From the NCBI RefSeq assembly GCF_022370755.2, contig NZ_CP092364.2, positions 5,146,001 through 5,210,000 on the forward strand: 64,000 bases of DNA, in the 5' to 3' direction. The stretch comes from Mycolicibacterium goodii. GTDB lineage: Bacteria; Actinomycetota; Actinomycetes; Mycobacteriales; Mycobacteriaceae. The notes under the pieces were generated by a model. The model ran no database searches. It was not told where the DNA came from and saw only the letters and a program-made list of their open reading frames with translations. Position numbers and translations under genes: made by a program. Below, piece after piece: positions 28,996-37,663 of this stretch. The first letter of the stretch is position 1. Every line of letters begins with the position of its first letter.

Positions 28996-30836
28996 GCCGG
29001 CACCGTCAATCCGAGGCCGCGCAGCAGCGGGGCGGCCGATCTCTGAACGTCACCGGCGGTGATCGTCATCATTTCCTCGTCGGTGAAATCGTCTTGGTCG
29101 GAATGGTCGAGGCGGTATTCGCGCTCCTCCTCCGAGCGTTCGACCAGGTTGCGGACGAAGCGGCCGTTACCGGCGATGTCGAGGCTGCGGCGCGGCACAC
29201 CGTTGGCGTCGGGCGTGGTGGCCTCCGCCAGGTAGCCGAACAACCGCTCCATCTCGTCGTGCGCGGCCTTCTCGAACGTGCTGTCGCGCTTCTCGGCCAT
29301 CCGCTCGGCGATCTCGACGAGTTCGGACGACGAGTACGACGGGAAGTCGATGCTGCGCGTGAAGCGCGAGCGCAGACCCTCGTTGGTGTCGAGGAACATG
29401 TCGAGGTCCTTGCGGTAACCCGCGACGATCACCACGAGGCGGTCACGGTCGTTCTCCATGCGGGCCAGCAGCGTGTCGATGGCGACCAGACCGAAATCGT
29501 TCTTGGCGCCCGTGGACACCAGCGCGTAGGCCTCGTCGAGGAACAGCACACCGTCGAGCGCGCTGTCGATGATCGCGTTGGTCTTGGCTTCCGTCTCACC
29601 GATGTGTTGGCCGATCAGGTCGGCGCGGTGCACCTCGCGGACCGTCTCCTTCTTGAGAAGCCCGAGGCCGCAATAGATCTTGGCGACGACGCGTGCGATC
29701 GTGGTCTTGCCGGTGCCGGGTGGCCCGGCGAACACCAGGTGGTTGGTGCGCTGCGCGACGGCCAGTCCGCGTTCCTGACGCCGGATGGACATGGCCACCG
29801 AGCTCTTGAGTCGCGCGACCTGAAATTTCACTTCTTCCAGGCCGATGAACTCGGCGAGTTCGGCTTCGGCCTCGAGCAGCAGGTGGGCCTTGCGTTCCTT
29901 GGCGCCCGGGTCGACGAACTCCGCCTCACTGGGCTCGGTCTCGGGATCCCACGGGTTCGAGCGGGCCTCGATACGCGCGGACGTGGTGGTGACGAGCCCG
30001 AATGACGTGTCCAGCAGGGCCTCTTCGACCTGCGCGTTCTCGGGGTGTGCGGCGAACAGGTCCTGCAGCACCTCGGTGGCCTCGTCGTCCTCGCCCTGAC
30101 CACGCAGGGTGAGGGCCTTGGCCAGCGTGCCGTCGACGGCGGCCACCTCGATCGGTCCGGACGGCTCCTCCAGGTACGACATCGCGGGTGCGAGCATCCC
30201 GAGCCGGGCCAGGGCGATGCCCAGGGTGGTGCGCACGGCGTGCGACGTCACGTCGTCCAGCGACGGCAGGGTGACCACCGGGGTGAGCAGCCGCACGACG
30301 TCCGACCAGCGCTGGGCGCGATGGTTGATCGCGACCTGCAGCCATTTCGCGTCGAAGAATTCCGGGCGACGCGTGATGACCTCGCCGACCAGCTGGTCGG
30401 CGTCGGCGAACTCACCGGACTCGTAAAGCCTTGCCGCATAAGCAAGTTGGAAGTCGTCCGGCTCGGTGGCCCGGAATTGCAGATACAGCCCGGTGTCGTA
30501 GGTGAAGCCCAGCTCTCCGGCCGCGAGGCCGATCTCGCGCTGCAGCACGCCTGCGGTGGCCACGGTGCGCCACACCGCGTCGACGACCGTCGGGGTCACC
30601 TCACCGGCGGCCGCCAACCCGATCCAGGCGTCGCACTGGTCGTGTGCCAGGTGCGTCAGACCGGCGAAACCGGCGCGGGCGGCCTCGAGGTCGGCGGGTC
30701 GCTGGCGATCGTTGACCGTCAGGCCGAGCGCACGACAGCAGGTGGCAAAACGACTGACCACATCGCGGTCGATCCGGGGCGCTCCGTGAGGCGGAGCCGC
30801 AAGCGTGTCACTTCCCATATGCGTGCGCGGGAGCAA
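28992..30836 (-). CDS. eccA3: ESX-3 AAA+ ATPase EccA3
   Basis: A 614-residue cytosolic AAA+ protein with an N-terminal TPR-rich domain and a CbxX/CfqX-type ATPase domain. Walker A is GPPGTGKTT (about residue 367) and Walker B is VLFLDEAYA (about 430). It is thought to release PE-PPE substrates from EspG. The open frame starts at a TTG (30836) preceded by an AGGCGGGGG Shine-Dalgarno, while the first ATG (30818) has none, so the TTG may be the true start. First gene of the ESX-3 operon. Confidence 0.95.
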   Translation of the reverse strand: MLPRTHMGSDTLAAPPHGAPRIDRDVVSRFATCCRALGLTVNDRQRPADLEAARAGFAGLTHLAHDQCDAWIGLAAAGEVTPTVVDAVWRTVATAGVLQREIGLAAGELGFTYDTGLYLQFRATEPDDFQLAYAARLYESGEFADADQLVGEVITRRPEFFDAKWLQVAINHRAQRWSDVVRLLTPVVTLPSLDDVTSHAVRTTLGIALARLGMLAPAMSYLEEPSGPIEVAAVDGTLAKALTLRGQGEDDEATEVLQDLFAAHPENAQVEEALLDTSFGLVTTTSARIEARSNPWDPETEPSEAEFVDPGAKERKAHLLLEAEAELAEFIGLEEVKFQVARLKSSVAMSIRRQERGLAVAQRTNHLVFAGPPGTGKTTIARVVAKIYCGLGLLKKETVREVHRADLIGQHIGETEAKTNAIIDSALDGVLFLDEAYALVSTGAKNDFGLVAIDTLLARMENDRDRLVVIVAGYRKDLDMFLDTNEGLRSRFTRSIDFPSYSSSELVEIAERMAEKRDSTFEKAAHDEMERLFGYLAEATTPDANGVPRRSLDIAGNGRFVRNLVERSEEEREYRLDHSDQDDFTDEEMMTITAGDVQRSAAPLLRGLGLTVPA

Positions 30837-30857
30837 CTACGCCCCCGCCTCTCTCCC

Positions 30858-30907
30858 TTATGTATGCCTAAGCTAACTTTCGCTGAAGTTAGCATTACAT
30901 AAGTTAA
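30858..30907 (-). promoter_or_regulatory. Tandem IdeR-like iron boxes controlling ESX-3
   Basis: On the minus strand TTAGCTTAGGCATACATAA (30858-30876) matches 15 of 19 positions of the IdeR consensus TTAGGTTAGGCTAACCTAA. A second, weaker site (30889-30907; 12 of 19) lies 31 bases upstream, centre to centre. A perfect inverted repeat GCTAACTT/AAGTTAGC (30872-30879 and 30886-30893) links the two. ESX-3 is known to be iron-repressed through IdeR. The count of matches was done by eye. Confidence 0.7.
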
Positions 30908-30947
30908 CTGTCGAGACGCACAGTGGGACTCTGGGCCGTGAACCGGC

Positions 30948-31841
30948 TCACCCCTTGTAGGCCCACACCAGACTGATGGTGCCCGTCATCTGGGCGGCCT
31001 CGGAATCAGGGGGCGGGACAGGGCGGCCGACCTCACGTAAATACTCATTCAGCGGCGTGGTCGACGCGGTCCACCCACGCGCGGAGAACCACTGCTCCCC
31101 CGGTGCGCACTGCTCGTTGAAGACCAGCGAAAAGAAGGAGTTCGGGTCGCCCGAGGCGCGAGCCTCGGCCCGTTTGACCTCGAACGCACCGGCGGGCATG
31201 GGCGCCGATTCCTCGATCGCGACGAAGCTGCCCGGCGCCGCGAGGCGGTCGATCCCGGCGAACAGCTGTTCCTGCGCGGCGCCCGGCAGATAGATCAGCA
31301 GTCCCTCGGCGATCCACGCCGAGGACTGCGACGGGTCGAACCCATTTGCTCGAAGCGCGGCAGGCCAGTCATCTCGCAGGTCGATCGCCACCTCGCGGCG
31401 CTGCGCGGTCGGGACCGCGCCATGGCGTTGCAGGGTGTCGCGCTTGAACTCGAGCACCTTCGGCAGGTCGAGTTCGTAGACCACGGTGCCGTCGGCCCAT
31501 GACAGCCGGTAGGCCCGCGAGTCCAGTCCCGCGGCCAGCACCACGACCTGGCGCACCCCGGCGTCGGCGACCCTTCGGAAGTACTCGTCGAAGAACCTGG
31601 TCCGGGCACCCTGGAAGTTCACGAAGTCCGCGCCGAACTCGGTCTGCAGCGGGTGGTCTGGATCGGTGCCTTCCACAGCGTCGAGCCAGTCGCCACCGGC
31701 CGCCCGGCAGAACACCTCGGCGTACGGATCGACGGCAAGCGGATGCGGCTTGCGCGCCTCCAAAGCCCTTGAGGCCGCGACGAACAGCGCCGTCTGGCCG
31801 ACGCTGGTGGTGATGTCCCAATGATCGTTGTCCGTACGCAC
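30948..31841 (-). CDS. Class I SAM-dependent methyltransferase (LCM/PPM-like, mycobacterial Rv0281-type)
   Basis: A 297-residue enzyme. The N-terminal block [20 protein letters not shown] and the [23 protein letters not shown] segment are hallmarks of the mycobacterial leucine-carboxyl-methyltransferase-like family. The SAM loop is [11 protein letters not shown]. The substrate is unknown, and some members methylate small phenols or lipids. It uses a GTG start and lies upstream of the ESX-3 operon in the same orientation, as Rv0281 does relative to eccA3 in M. tuberculosis. Confidence 0.88.
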   Translation of the reverse strand: MRTDNDHWDITTSVGQTALFVAASRALEARKPHPLAVDPYAEVFCRAAGGDWLDAVEGTDPDHPLQTEFGADFVNFQGARTRFFDEYFRRVADAGVRQVVVLAAGLDSRAYRLSWADGTVVYELDLPKVLEFKRDTLQRHGAVPTAQRREVAIDLRDDWPAALRANGFDPSQSSAWIAEGLLIYLPGAAQEQLFAGIDRLAAPGSFVAIEESAPMPAGAFEVKRAEARASGDPNSFFSLVFNEQCAPGEQWFSARGWTASTTPLNEYLREVGRPVPPPDSEAAQMTGTISLVWAYKG

Positions 31842-31871
31842 CCGCGTGAGGGTACGCCGCGAAACTGGGAA

Positions 31872-32768
31872 CTAGACCAACGGACGACCGGTGCGGATCC
31901 GCCAGTCCAGATCCTTGAGCAGCAGGTTGAACGGGAACGCCCGCACCGGAGCCGGCAGCAGGTTGTTGACGGTGCGCAGCACCGCGATGAGCCGGTCGAA
32001 GCGCTGCTGGCGCTTCTCGTCCCAAGGCAGCCGCATCTCGTCGCGGAACCGCTGCGGCAGAAACCCGGTGGTGATGAGCAGCGCGATGTTGTCGAGGCGC
32101 TCCTGGATGAACCGCGGCAGCCTCGTGGCCTTGGGGCGTCCCGCCGCAATCGGATACAGGTAGGCGCGCACGGTGTCATCGATGTGCACCTTCTCGAGCT
32201 GTTCGGCCCAGTACTCGTCGAACGCCGCCCGGTCTTTTGGCCACATCTCGGCGGGCACCTGCAGCGTGGTGCCCATCGTGACACTGTCCCGATAGTGGCG
32301 GTCGGCCGTCTCCTCGTCCATGTCACCGACGAACATCCGAAACACGTCGACACCGCCCTTGTAGAGGCAGGCCGCCACCCACAACTGCAGGTTCTTGTCG
32401 AACGCGTTGTACTGCACCGGGCTGCTCTCGGTTGAGTACACCTGTGCGTGCGCCTTGTTCACCGCCCGGCGGAACGCGGCCTTCTGCTGTTCGGTGCCTC
32501 GCGTGGCGACCGCGAGATACGTGAAGGTGGTCCTGGCGCGCTTCACCGGGTGCAGATCGGTGCGGCCGCTGTCGACGCGGCTCTCCACGACGCCATAACC
32601 CACGCCCGGATTGGCCAGCTGCATGATGACGTTCGCAGGCCCGGCAAGGAGCGCGACACCCATGAGCCCGTCGTCGAAGGTCGCGCCGCGTTTGCGACGC
32701 CGCGGCCCCGGACCGGCCGATTCACTCATGCCGCGTTCGACATACGGGATCGGTTCACTGAGCGTCAT
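31872..32768 (-). CDS. Oxygenase MpaB family (DUF2236) protein
   Basis: A 298-residue protein of the rubber-oxygenase/MpaB-like DUF2236 family, recognised from the GVALLAGPANVIMQLANPGVGYGV block and the VARGTEQQKAAFRRAVNKAH segment. Family members are haem-associated oxygenases or proteins of unknown role. I prefer the ATG at 32768, because AAGGGG lies about 7 bases upstream, over the GTG at 32774. It is divergent from a TetR gene that probably regulates it. Confidence 0.85.
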   Translation of the reverse strand: MTLSEPIPYVERGMSESAGPGPRRRKRGATFDDGLMGVALLAGPANVIMQLANPGVGYGVVESRVDSGRTDLHPVKRARTTFTYLAVATRGTEQQKAAFRRAVNKAHAQVYSTESSPVQYNAFDKNLQLWVAACLYKGGVDVFRMFVGDMDEETADRHYRDSVTMGTTLQVPAEMWPKDRAAFDEYWAEQLEKVHIDDTVRAYLYPIAAGRPKATRLPRFIQERLDNIALLITTGFLPQRFRDEMRLPWDEKRQQRFDRLIAVLRTVNNLLPAPVRAFPFNLLLKDLDWRIRTGRPLV

Positions 32769-32847
32769 GGCCACCCCTTGGCGGAAAACTGAGAACGAGT
32801 GTTTCCCGATACTGGCTCACTGCGCAGACGGGTGTCAAGATGGTCGG

Positions 32848-33459
32848 GTGACGCCGGTTCGCCCGTACCGTGGCATCGAGGCGGCCGACCGCCTCGCGCA
32901 GCGCCGCGGTCAGCTGCTGGCAGCAGGACTCGACCTGCTGGGCGACGAGACCGCCGAGGTGACCGTGCGTGCCGTGTGCCAACGCGCGGGTCTGGCGGCG
33001 CGGTACTTCTACGAGAGTTTCGGCGACAAGGACGCCTTCGTCTCCGAGGTCTACGACTGGGTGATCGCCGACATCGCGGCGTCGACACAGGCCGCGGTCG
33101 CGTCGGTGCCGCTGGCCGAACAGACCACCGCGGCGATGACCAACATCGTGCGCACGATCGCCGGCGATCCGCGCATCGGCAGGCTGCTGTTCAGCGCCAA
33201 GCTCTCCAACGAGGTCGTGGTCCGCAAACGCGTCGAGGGCATCGGGTTCTTCGCGGGCCTGCTGGGCCAGCACACCGTCGACGCGCTGCGCCTGCCCGAG
33301 AACGATCAGCTCAGGGCCACAGCGCATTTCGCGGTCGGGGGCGTGACCCAGACCATCAGCGCCTGGTTGGCCGGAGAGGTCACCTTCACCCCCGACGAAC
33401 TCGTCGAGCAATTGCGGTCCCTGCTCGACACGCTCGCCAACCTGAAGTACCGCAAATAG
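32848..33459 (+). CDS. TetR-family transcriptional regulator
   Basis: A 203-residue regulator with GTG start at 32848. The HTH is VTVRAVCQRAGLAARYFYESFGDKDAFVSEV (about residues 39-69). It is divergent from the DUF2236 oxygenase across about 80 bases, which contain a loose inverted repeat (GGAAAAC...GTTTCC, about 32782-32805). I infer local regulation. It converges on the carboxylesterase with a 4-base gap and a shared hairpin. Confidence 0.88.
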   Translation: MTPVRPYRGIEAADRLAQRRGQLLAAGLDLLGDETAEVTVRAVCQRAGLAARYFYESFGDKDAFVSEVYDWVIADIAASTQAAVASVPLAEQTTAAMTNIVRTIAGDPRIGRLLFSAKLSNEVVVRKRVEGIGFFAGLLGQHTVDALRLPENDQLRATAHFAVGGVTQTISAWLAGEVTFTPDELVEQLRSLLDTLANLKYRK

Positions 33460-33463
33460 ACCG

Positions 33464-34933
33464 TCACCTCTCGCCGAGATTGCCGTCAGGGACAAGATCC
33501 GCGCGTTTCCTGTCCCTGGTTGCAATCTCGGTGAATCGGCGCACCTCCCCCGGGTCCCAACCGGGATCGCCCGTCGTCGCGAAACTCACCCATGCCCCGT
33601 GCATCTCGTCGGCCAGCGCCTGCGGCACGTCGCCGGGCCCGAGCAGAGCATCCGGGCCGCGCAGCACAGCTTTGTCCACGCAGTCGAAGACGAACGGCAG
33701 TTCCATGGCGTGCGCCGCGCCGAGCAGGCCGTCCACCGCCATGGACCGCCATCCGAACTCGTAGCGATACGTCGGCCCCTGCCTGCCGAGCGCGAAACGC
33801 TCACTGCCGGTGCCGAACAACGCGTCCCCGAGGATCTGCGAACGCAACCGGCCCCAGCCGGCATCCGGATCGCGGTCGAGGTAGCGCCGCACAAGGGCAT
33901 CGGGATCGGTGTGCACGCGAGCGGCGAGCGCCCGGACATCCTCGGCCGTCGAGGAGGCGAACTGACCTTGCGGCACCAGGTACAGGTTGCCCTCCTCGCT
34001 CGTCGTGCCGATGAGCACACCCAGATCCGGATGGGCATCGGCTGCGGGTTGCCCGTCGGCGACCAGGCTGAACGGGCTCAGACCGACCAACGGATCGAAC
34101 CGATCCGCGGTCCGAAGATCCAGGCCGGCCAGTTCGGCGACGACGCCGGTCAACCGCTCGTCGGGTATGCGTGCGAAGTCGTCCAGCACCGGATCGATCC
34201 CGAGCACCTCGGCCGCCTTGTGTGCCACCCGGGCGGCCTGCTCCGCCGTGAACGTGCCGTAGGGGTTGCCGCTCTGGATGATCGCCCGCCGGATCAGCTG
34301 CCGCGCTTGCGGTTCCCTGAGGACACCGGCGGTCAGCGTCGCACCCGCCGACTGACCGAACAACGTCACGTTGTCCGGATCACCGCCGAACGCGGCGATG
34401 TTCTCGCGGACCCACCGCAGTGCGGCCAGCACGTCGAGCATCCCGCGATTACGGGGCGCCCCGGCGATGTCGAGGAATCCCGTGAGACCGAGACGGTAGG
34501 TGACGGTCACCAACACCACGCCGTCGCGCGCGAACGCGGACCCGTCGTAGAGCGGTGAGCGGGTCGAACCGGAGACGAATCCGCCGCCGTGAACGAACAT
34601 CATGACCGGGTGCCGACGCGCCGCGTCGGTGCGCGGTGCCCACACGTCGGCGGTCAGATAGTCCGGGTCGCGGACCCATCCGGGTCCGAAGAACGGTGAC
34701 ATGTCGAGCCTTCCGAAGCCGCCTCGGCGCGGTTGCGGTGCGGTGGGGCCCGGGGTGGTGGCGTCCCGAACGCCCGGCCACGGCTCGTGCGGCTCTGGTG
34801 CCGTGAACCGCGTCCGGCCCTGCGGCGGTGCGGCGTACGGAATGCCGTAGAAGACACGGTGATCCGGGCCGGTGCGGCCGCGCACAGCGCCCGAGGCGGT
34901 GGTGATGACCGGAGCAGACATGGGATCAGGCAT
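33464..34933 (-). CDS. Type B carboxylesterase/lipase
   Basis: A 489-residue alpha/beta hydrolase. The oxyanion segment is FVHGGGFVSGS and the nucleophile elbow is LFGQSAGATL, with Ser as nucleophile. Acidic and His residues of the triad lie in the C-terminal half (GVLIGTTSEEGN; AAHAMELPFVF). There is no signal peptide, so a cytosolic ester hydrolase of unknown substrate is likely. The ATG at 34933 overlaps the stop of the upstream metallo-hydrolase gene by 8 bases, and an ATG at 34921 is an alternative. Confidence 0.9.
   Translation of the reverse strand: MPDPMSAPVITTASGAVRGRTGPDHRVFYGIPYAAPPQGRTRFTAPEPHEPWPGVRDATTPGPTAPQPRRGGFGRLDMSPFFGPGWVRDPDYLTADVWAPRTDAARRHPVMMFVHGGGFVSGSTRSPLYDGSAFARDGVVLVTVTYRLGLTGFLDIAGAPRNRGMLDVLAALRWVRENIAAFGGDPDNVTLFGQSAGATLTAGVLREPQARQLIRRAIIQSGNPYGTFTAEQAARVAHKAAEVLGIDPVLDDFARIPDERLTGVVAELAGLDLRTADRFDPLVGLSPFSLVADGQPAADAHPDLGVLIGTTSEEGNLYLVPQGQFASSTAEDVRALAARVHTDPDALVRRYLDRDPDAGWGRLRSQILGDALFGTGSERFALGRQGPTYRYEFGWRSMAVDGLLGAAHAMELPFVFDCVDKAVLRGPDALLGPGDVPQALADEMHGAWVSFATTGDPGWDPGEVRRFTEIATRDRKRADLVPDGNLGER
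33471..33534. terminator. Hairpin overlapping the carboxylesterase 3' end, between convergent genes
   Basis: Outer arms (33471-33483 and 33522-33534) pair with one G-T wobble. Inner arms AGGGACA (33488-33494) and TGTCCCT (33511-33517) pair perfectly. The structure lies within the last codons of the esterase gene and 12 bases after the TetR stop, so it could terminate transcription in both directions. Confidence 0.5.
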
Positions 34934-35834
34934 CGGCTGTCACCCGCCCGAACGGCGCCCACTTCTTGATCGCGAACCGGTCTCCGTCGCGCACCACCTC
35001 GGCGGCGCCGTGTCCGCCGAGGTGTGCGGGCACCACCAACGTGTTGGTGTCGGCGGCCCAGCCGAGCACCCGGCGACGCGTGGCCCGGGCCTGCGCGGGA
35101 TCCTCGCAGAAACAACTGTTGGTGTCCGGTTCGACGAACTGCAGTGGGGTGTGCAGCATGTCGCCGACGAACACGGCCCGCTCGGCTTTCGACTCGAGGA
35201 CCACCACCGACGAGCCGGGCGTGTGCCCCGGCGCGGCCTGCAGCCGCAGGTCGGCGTCGATGTCGAAGCTGTCCTCCCACAGCAGGGCCTGTCCGGCCGC
35301 ATGGATCGGGGCGATGCTGTCAAGGAAGACATTTCGATGGTCGGTGTCCGATGACGGCCGGGTCTCAGGGTTCCAGAAGTCGAAGTCCGCGCGCGGTATC
35401 AGGTAAGTCGCGTTGGGAAATGTCGGCACCCAATGGCCGTCGTCGAGGTGAGTGTTCCACCCGACGTGGTCGATGTGCACGTGGGTGTTGATGACGTAGT
35501 CGACGTCCTCGGGCCGCACTCCTGCCGCGGCGAGGTTGTCGAGATAGTCGGTCTGCAACCGGTGCCACACCGGGGTGTTGGGCCGCTCCTTGTGGTTGCC
35601 GACGCCGGTGTCCACCACGATCGTCGCGCCGTTGCTGCGCAGCACCCAGCTCTGAATCGCCGAGACACAGACATCGGCGTGCGGGTCGAGGAAATCGGGA
35701 ACCAGCCAGTGCTGGTTGCGCTGCCATGCGGCCGCTTCGCTCTCCGGGAAGAAGGTCTGCGGCGAGAGCCGCACCGAACCGTAGTACTCCATGACGCGGG
35801 TGACCGTGACGTCACCCAACACGATCTCGTTCAT
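34926..35834 (-). CDS. Metallo-beta-lactamase-fold hydrolase
   Basis: A 302-residue hydrolase with the metal motif THVHIDHVGWN, followed by later His/Asp ligands (PGHTPGSSVV; FVGDMLHTP). The overall pattern resembles the lactonase/AttM-like and PNGase-type MBL groups. I use the ATG at 35834 (MNEIVLGDVTV), because the longer GTG form adds an atypical N-terminus. It is translationally coupled to the carboxylesterase, suggesting sequential ester or lactone hydrolysis. It is divergent from the XRE regulator, 99 bases away, where imperfect GGTTTGCCT/AGGCAACC arms lie at about 35876-35907. Confidence 0.88.
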   Translation of the reverse strand: MNEIVLGDVTVTRVMEYYGSVRLSPQTFFPESEAAAWQRNQHWLVPDFLDPHADVCVSAIQSWVLRSNGATIVVDTGVGNHKERPNTPVWHRLQTDYLDNLAAAGVRPEDVDYVINTHVHIDHVGWNTHLDDGHWVPTFPNATYLIPRADFDFWNPETRPSSDTDHRNVFLDSIAPIHAAGQALLWEDSFDIDADLRLQAAPGHTPGSSVVVLESKAERAVFVGDMLHTPLQFVEPDTNSCFCEDPAQARATRRRVLGWAADTNTLVVPAHLGGHGAAEVVRDGDRFAIKKWAPFGRVTADA

Positions 35835-35933
35835 GACGTCAGCGTGCGAGCGCACGACGACGCGAGCCAGCCCCGGGTTTGCCTACCACTGGCAGGGTCA
35901 GGCAACCACACGCGCGGTGACGCATAGTGGGGT

Positions 35934-36815
35934 ATGACCTCTCTACGGCTCGGGGAGTTCCTGCGGGCGCGACGCGCCCAGCTCAATCCTGAAGATGTCG
36001 GGTTGCGCCGTTTCGGTGAGCGACGCCGGGTGACGGGACTGCGCCGTGAAGAACTTGCCCAGTTGGCCGGCGTGAGCGTCTCCTATTACACGCGGCTGGA
36101 GCAGGGCCAGGCCGTGAACGCCTCCGAGGCCGTGCTCGACGCACTGGCCGACGCGCTGCAACTGAACATCCATGAGCGTCGCCACCTCCGGGACCTGGCG
36201 ACGCAGCGGGCGCAACCGGTGCGCAAACCTCCTGCCGAGCGTGTCAGTCCGCTGACCCGCGACCTGTTGCGCGCGCTCGGCGACGTGCCCGCCATGGTGG
36301 TCGGCCGCCGTACCGACGTCCTCGCCTGGAACGAGGCGGGGCATGCGCTGCTGGCAGGCCATGTCGACCGCGAGGCCGTGGAGCGGCCCGCCGAACGACC
36401 GAACCTGGCGCGGATGATGTTCCTCGACCCGCATACGCGGGATCTGTATGCGGACTGGACGCGCAAGGCGCGCGCCGTTGTCGGGAACCTGCGCCATGTC
36501 GCGGGCCGTCATCCCGAGGATGCGTTGCTGGCGGCGCTGATCGGTGAGCTGAGCGTGAAAAGCCCCGAGTTCGTGACGATGTGGTCGGATCACCGGGTCA
36601 AGCGCTGCGAGGCCGACACCTACGACCTGCGGCATCCGATCGTGGGCCCGCTGACGATCACACAGCAGAACCTCGTCGTCGCCAGGTCGCCAGAGCAGTC
36701 CCTGTGTGTCATGACCACCGCTGCCGGGTCGACCTCCGAGGATGCGATGCAACTGCTGATCCGCGCGACACGCGGCGATCACTCTCAGGATCGCCGGGCA
36801 TCCCAACGGGCATGA
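35934..36815 (+). CDS. XRE-family regulator with MmyB-like ligand domain
   Basis: A 293-residue protein. The N-terminal helix-turn-helix (GLRREELAQLAGVSVSYYT, residues of about 33-51) is followed by the MmyB/PAS-like C-terminal domain with RTDVLAWNEAGHALL. This pair is very common in Streptomyces and mycobacteria. It likely regulates the divergent MBL-esterase operon and/or the methyltransferase it overlaps by 4 bases. Confidence 0.92.
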   Translation: MTSLRLGEFLRARRAQLNPEDVGLRRFGERRRVTGLRREELAQLAGVSVSYYTRLEQGQAVNASEAVLDALADALQLNIHERRHLRDLATQRAQPVRKPPAERVSPLTRDLLRALGDVPAMVVGRRTDVLAWNEAGHALLAGHVDREAVERPAERPNLARMMFLDPHTRDLYADWTRKARAVVGNLRHVAGRHPEDALLAALIGELSVKSPEFVTMWSDHRVKRCEADTYDLRHPIVGPLTITQQNLVVARSPEQSLCVMTTAAGSTSEDAMQLLIRATRGDHSQDRRASQRA

Positions 36816-37663
36816 TGGCCCACATGGGGACATCTGGGAGCGAGGCCGGACGCGCCGTGGCCGACACGGGTCTTCTGGTCGCCGCGATCCGCGCCGCGGA
36901 ATCACGCCGCGCAGATCGACTGTTCGAAGATCCGTTCGCCGAGAAACTGGCCGGCGAGTCCGGCAGGCGGATGCTGGAAGAGGCCCTCACCACCACCGGC
37001 GACAAGGCGACGCTTCAGATCGTGGTGCGCACCAGGTTCTGGGACGAGGCGTTGCTCAGGGCCACCCGCCACATCGACCAGGTCGTGTTGCTCGCCGCAG
37101 GCATGGACGCACGCGCATATCGCCTGGCGTGGCCCGTCGGCACCGCTGTCTTCGAACTCGACCAACCCGAGGTGATCGCGGCGAAATCCGGGCTGCTGGC
37201 CGATGACCATCCGCGCTGCCTGTGGACGGCGCTGGGTGTGGACCTCACCCGGGACTGGACGACGGCGTTGCGGTCCACCGTGTTCGACCCCACCAAGCCG
37301 ACCGTGTGGCTGGCCGAGGGGCTTCTGCAGTACCTGGAGGAGGCCGCAATCCACACGTTGTTCGACCGCGTGGACGCGATGTCGGCGCCCGGTTCGGTGC
37401 TGTTGTACGACGTCGTCGGCAAAACGCTGTTGGACGCCGCGATGCTCGCCGCGGTACGGGATTCGATGGCCCGCAGCGGAGCGCCGTGGCGGTTCGGCAC
37501 CGACGCGCCCGGTGAACTCAGCGCCCGGTTGGGCTGGTCGGCGACCGTGACCGACATCGCCGAACCGGGTAACGCCTACGGCCGTTGGTACGCACCGGCG
37601 GTTCCGCTCGATGTGCCGGGTGTCCCCCGCGGTTACTTCGTCGAGGCGACCAAACCCGGCTGA
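36812..37663 (+). CDS. Class I SAM-dependent methyltransferase (LCM-like)
   Basis: A 283-residue enzyme of the same broad mycobacterial methyltransferase family as the gene at 31 kb, with RTRFWDEALL and VVLLAAGMDARAYRLAW forming the SAM-binding region. Two adjacent ATGs (36812, 36815) are possible. The first overlaps the XRE stop as ATGA, so translation is coupled to the regulator. Substrate unknown. Its 3' end overlaps the converging VOC gene by 31 bases. Confidence 0.87.
   Translation: MMAHMGTSGSEAGRAVADTGLLVAAIRAAESRRADRLFEDPFAEKLAGESGRRMLEEALTTTGDKATLQIVVRTRFWDEALLRATRHIDQVVLLAAGMDARAYRLAWPVGTAVFELDQPEVIAAKSGLLADDHPRCLWTALGVDLTRDWTTALRSTVFDPTKPTVWLAEGLLQYLEEAAIHTLFDRVDAMSAPGSVLLYDVVGKTLLDAAMLAAVRDSMARSGAPWRFGTDAPGELSARLGWSATVTDIAEPGNAYGRWYAPAVPLDVPGVPRGYFVEATKPG

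Noticed and set aside
30840..30910. Zur (zinc) box in the ESX-3 promoter
   Set aside because: I could not find a match to the mycobacterial Zur site. The palindromes are better explained as iron boxes.
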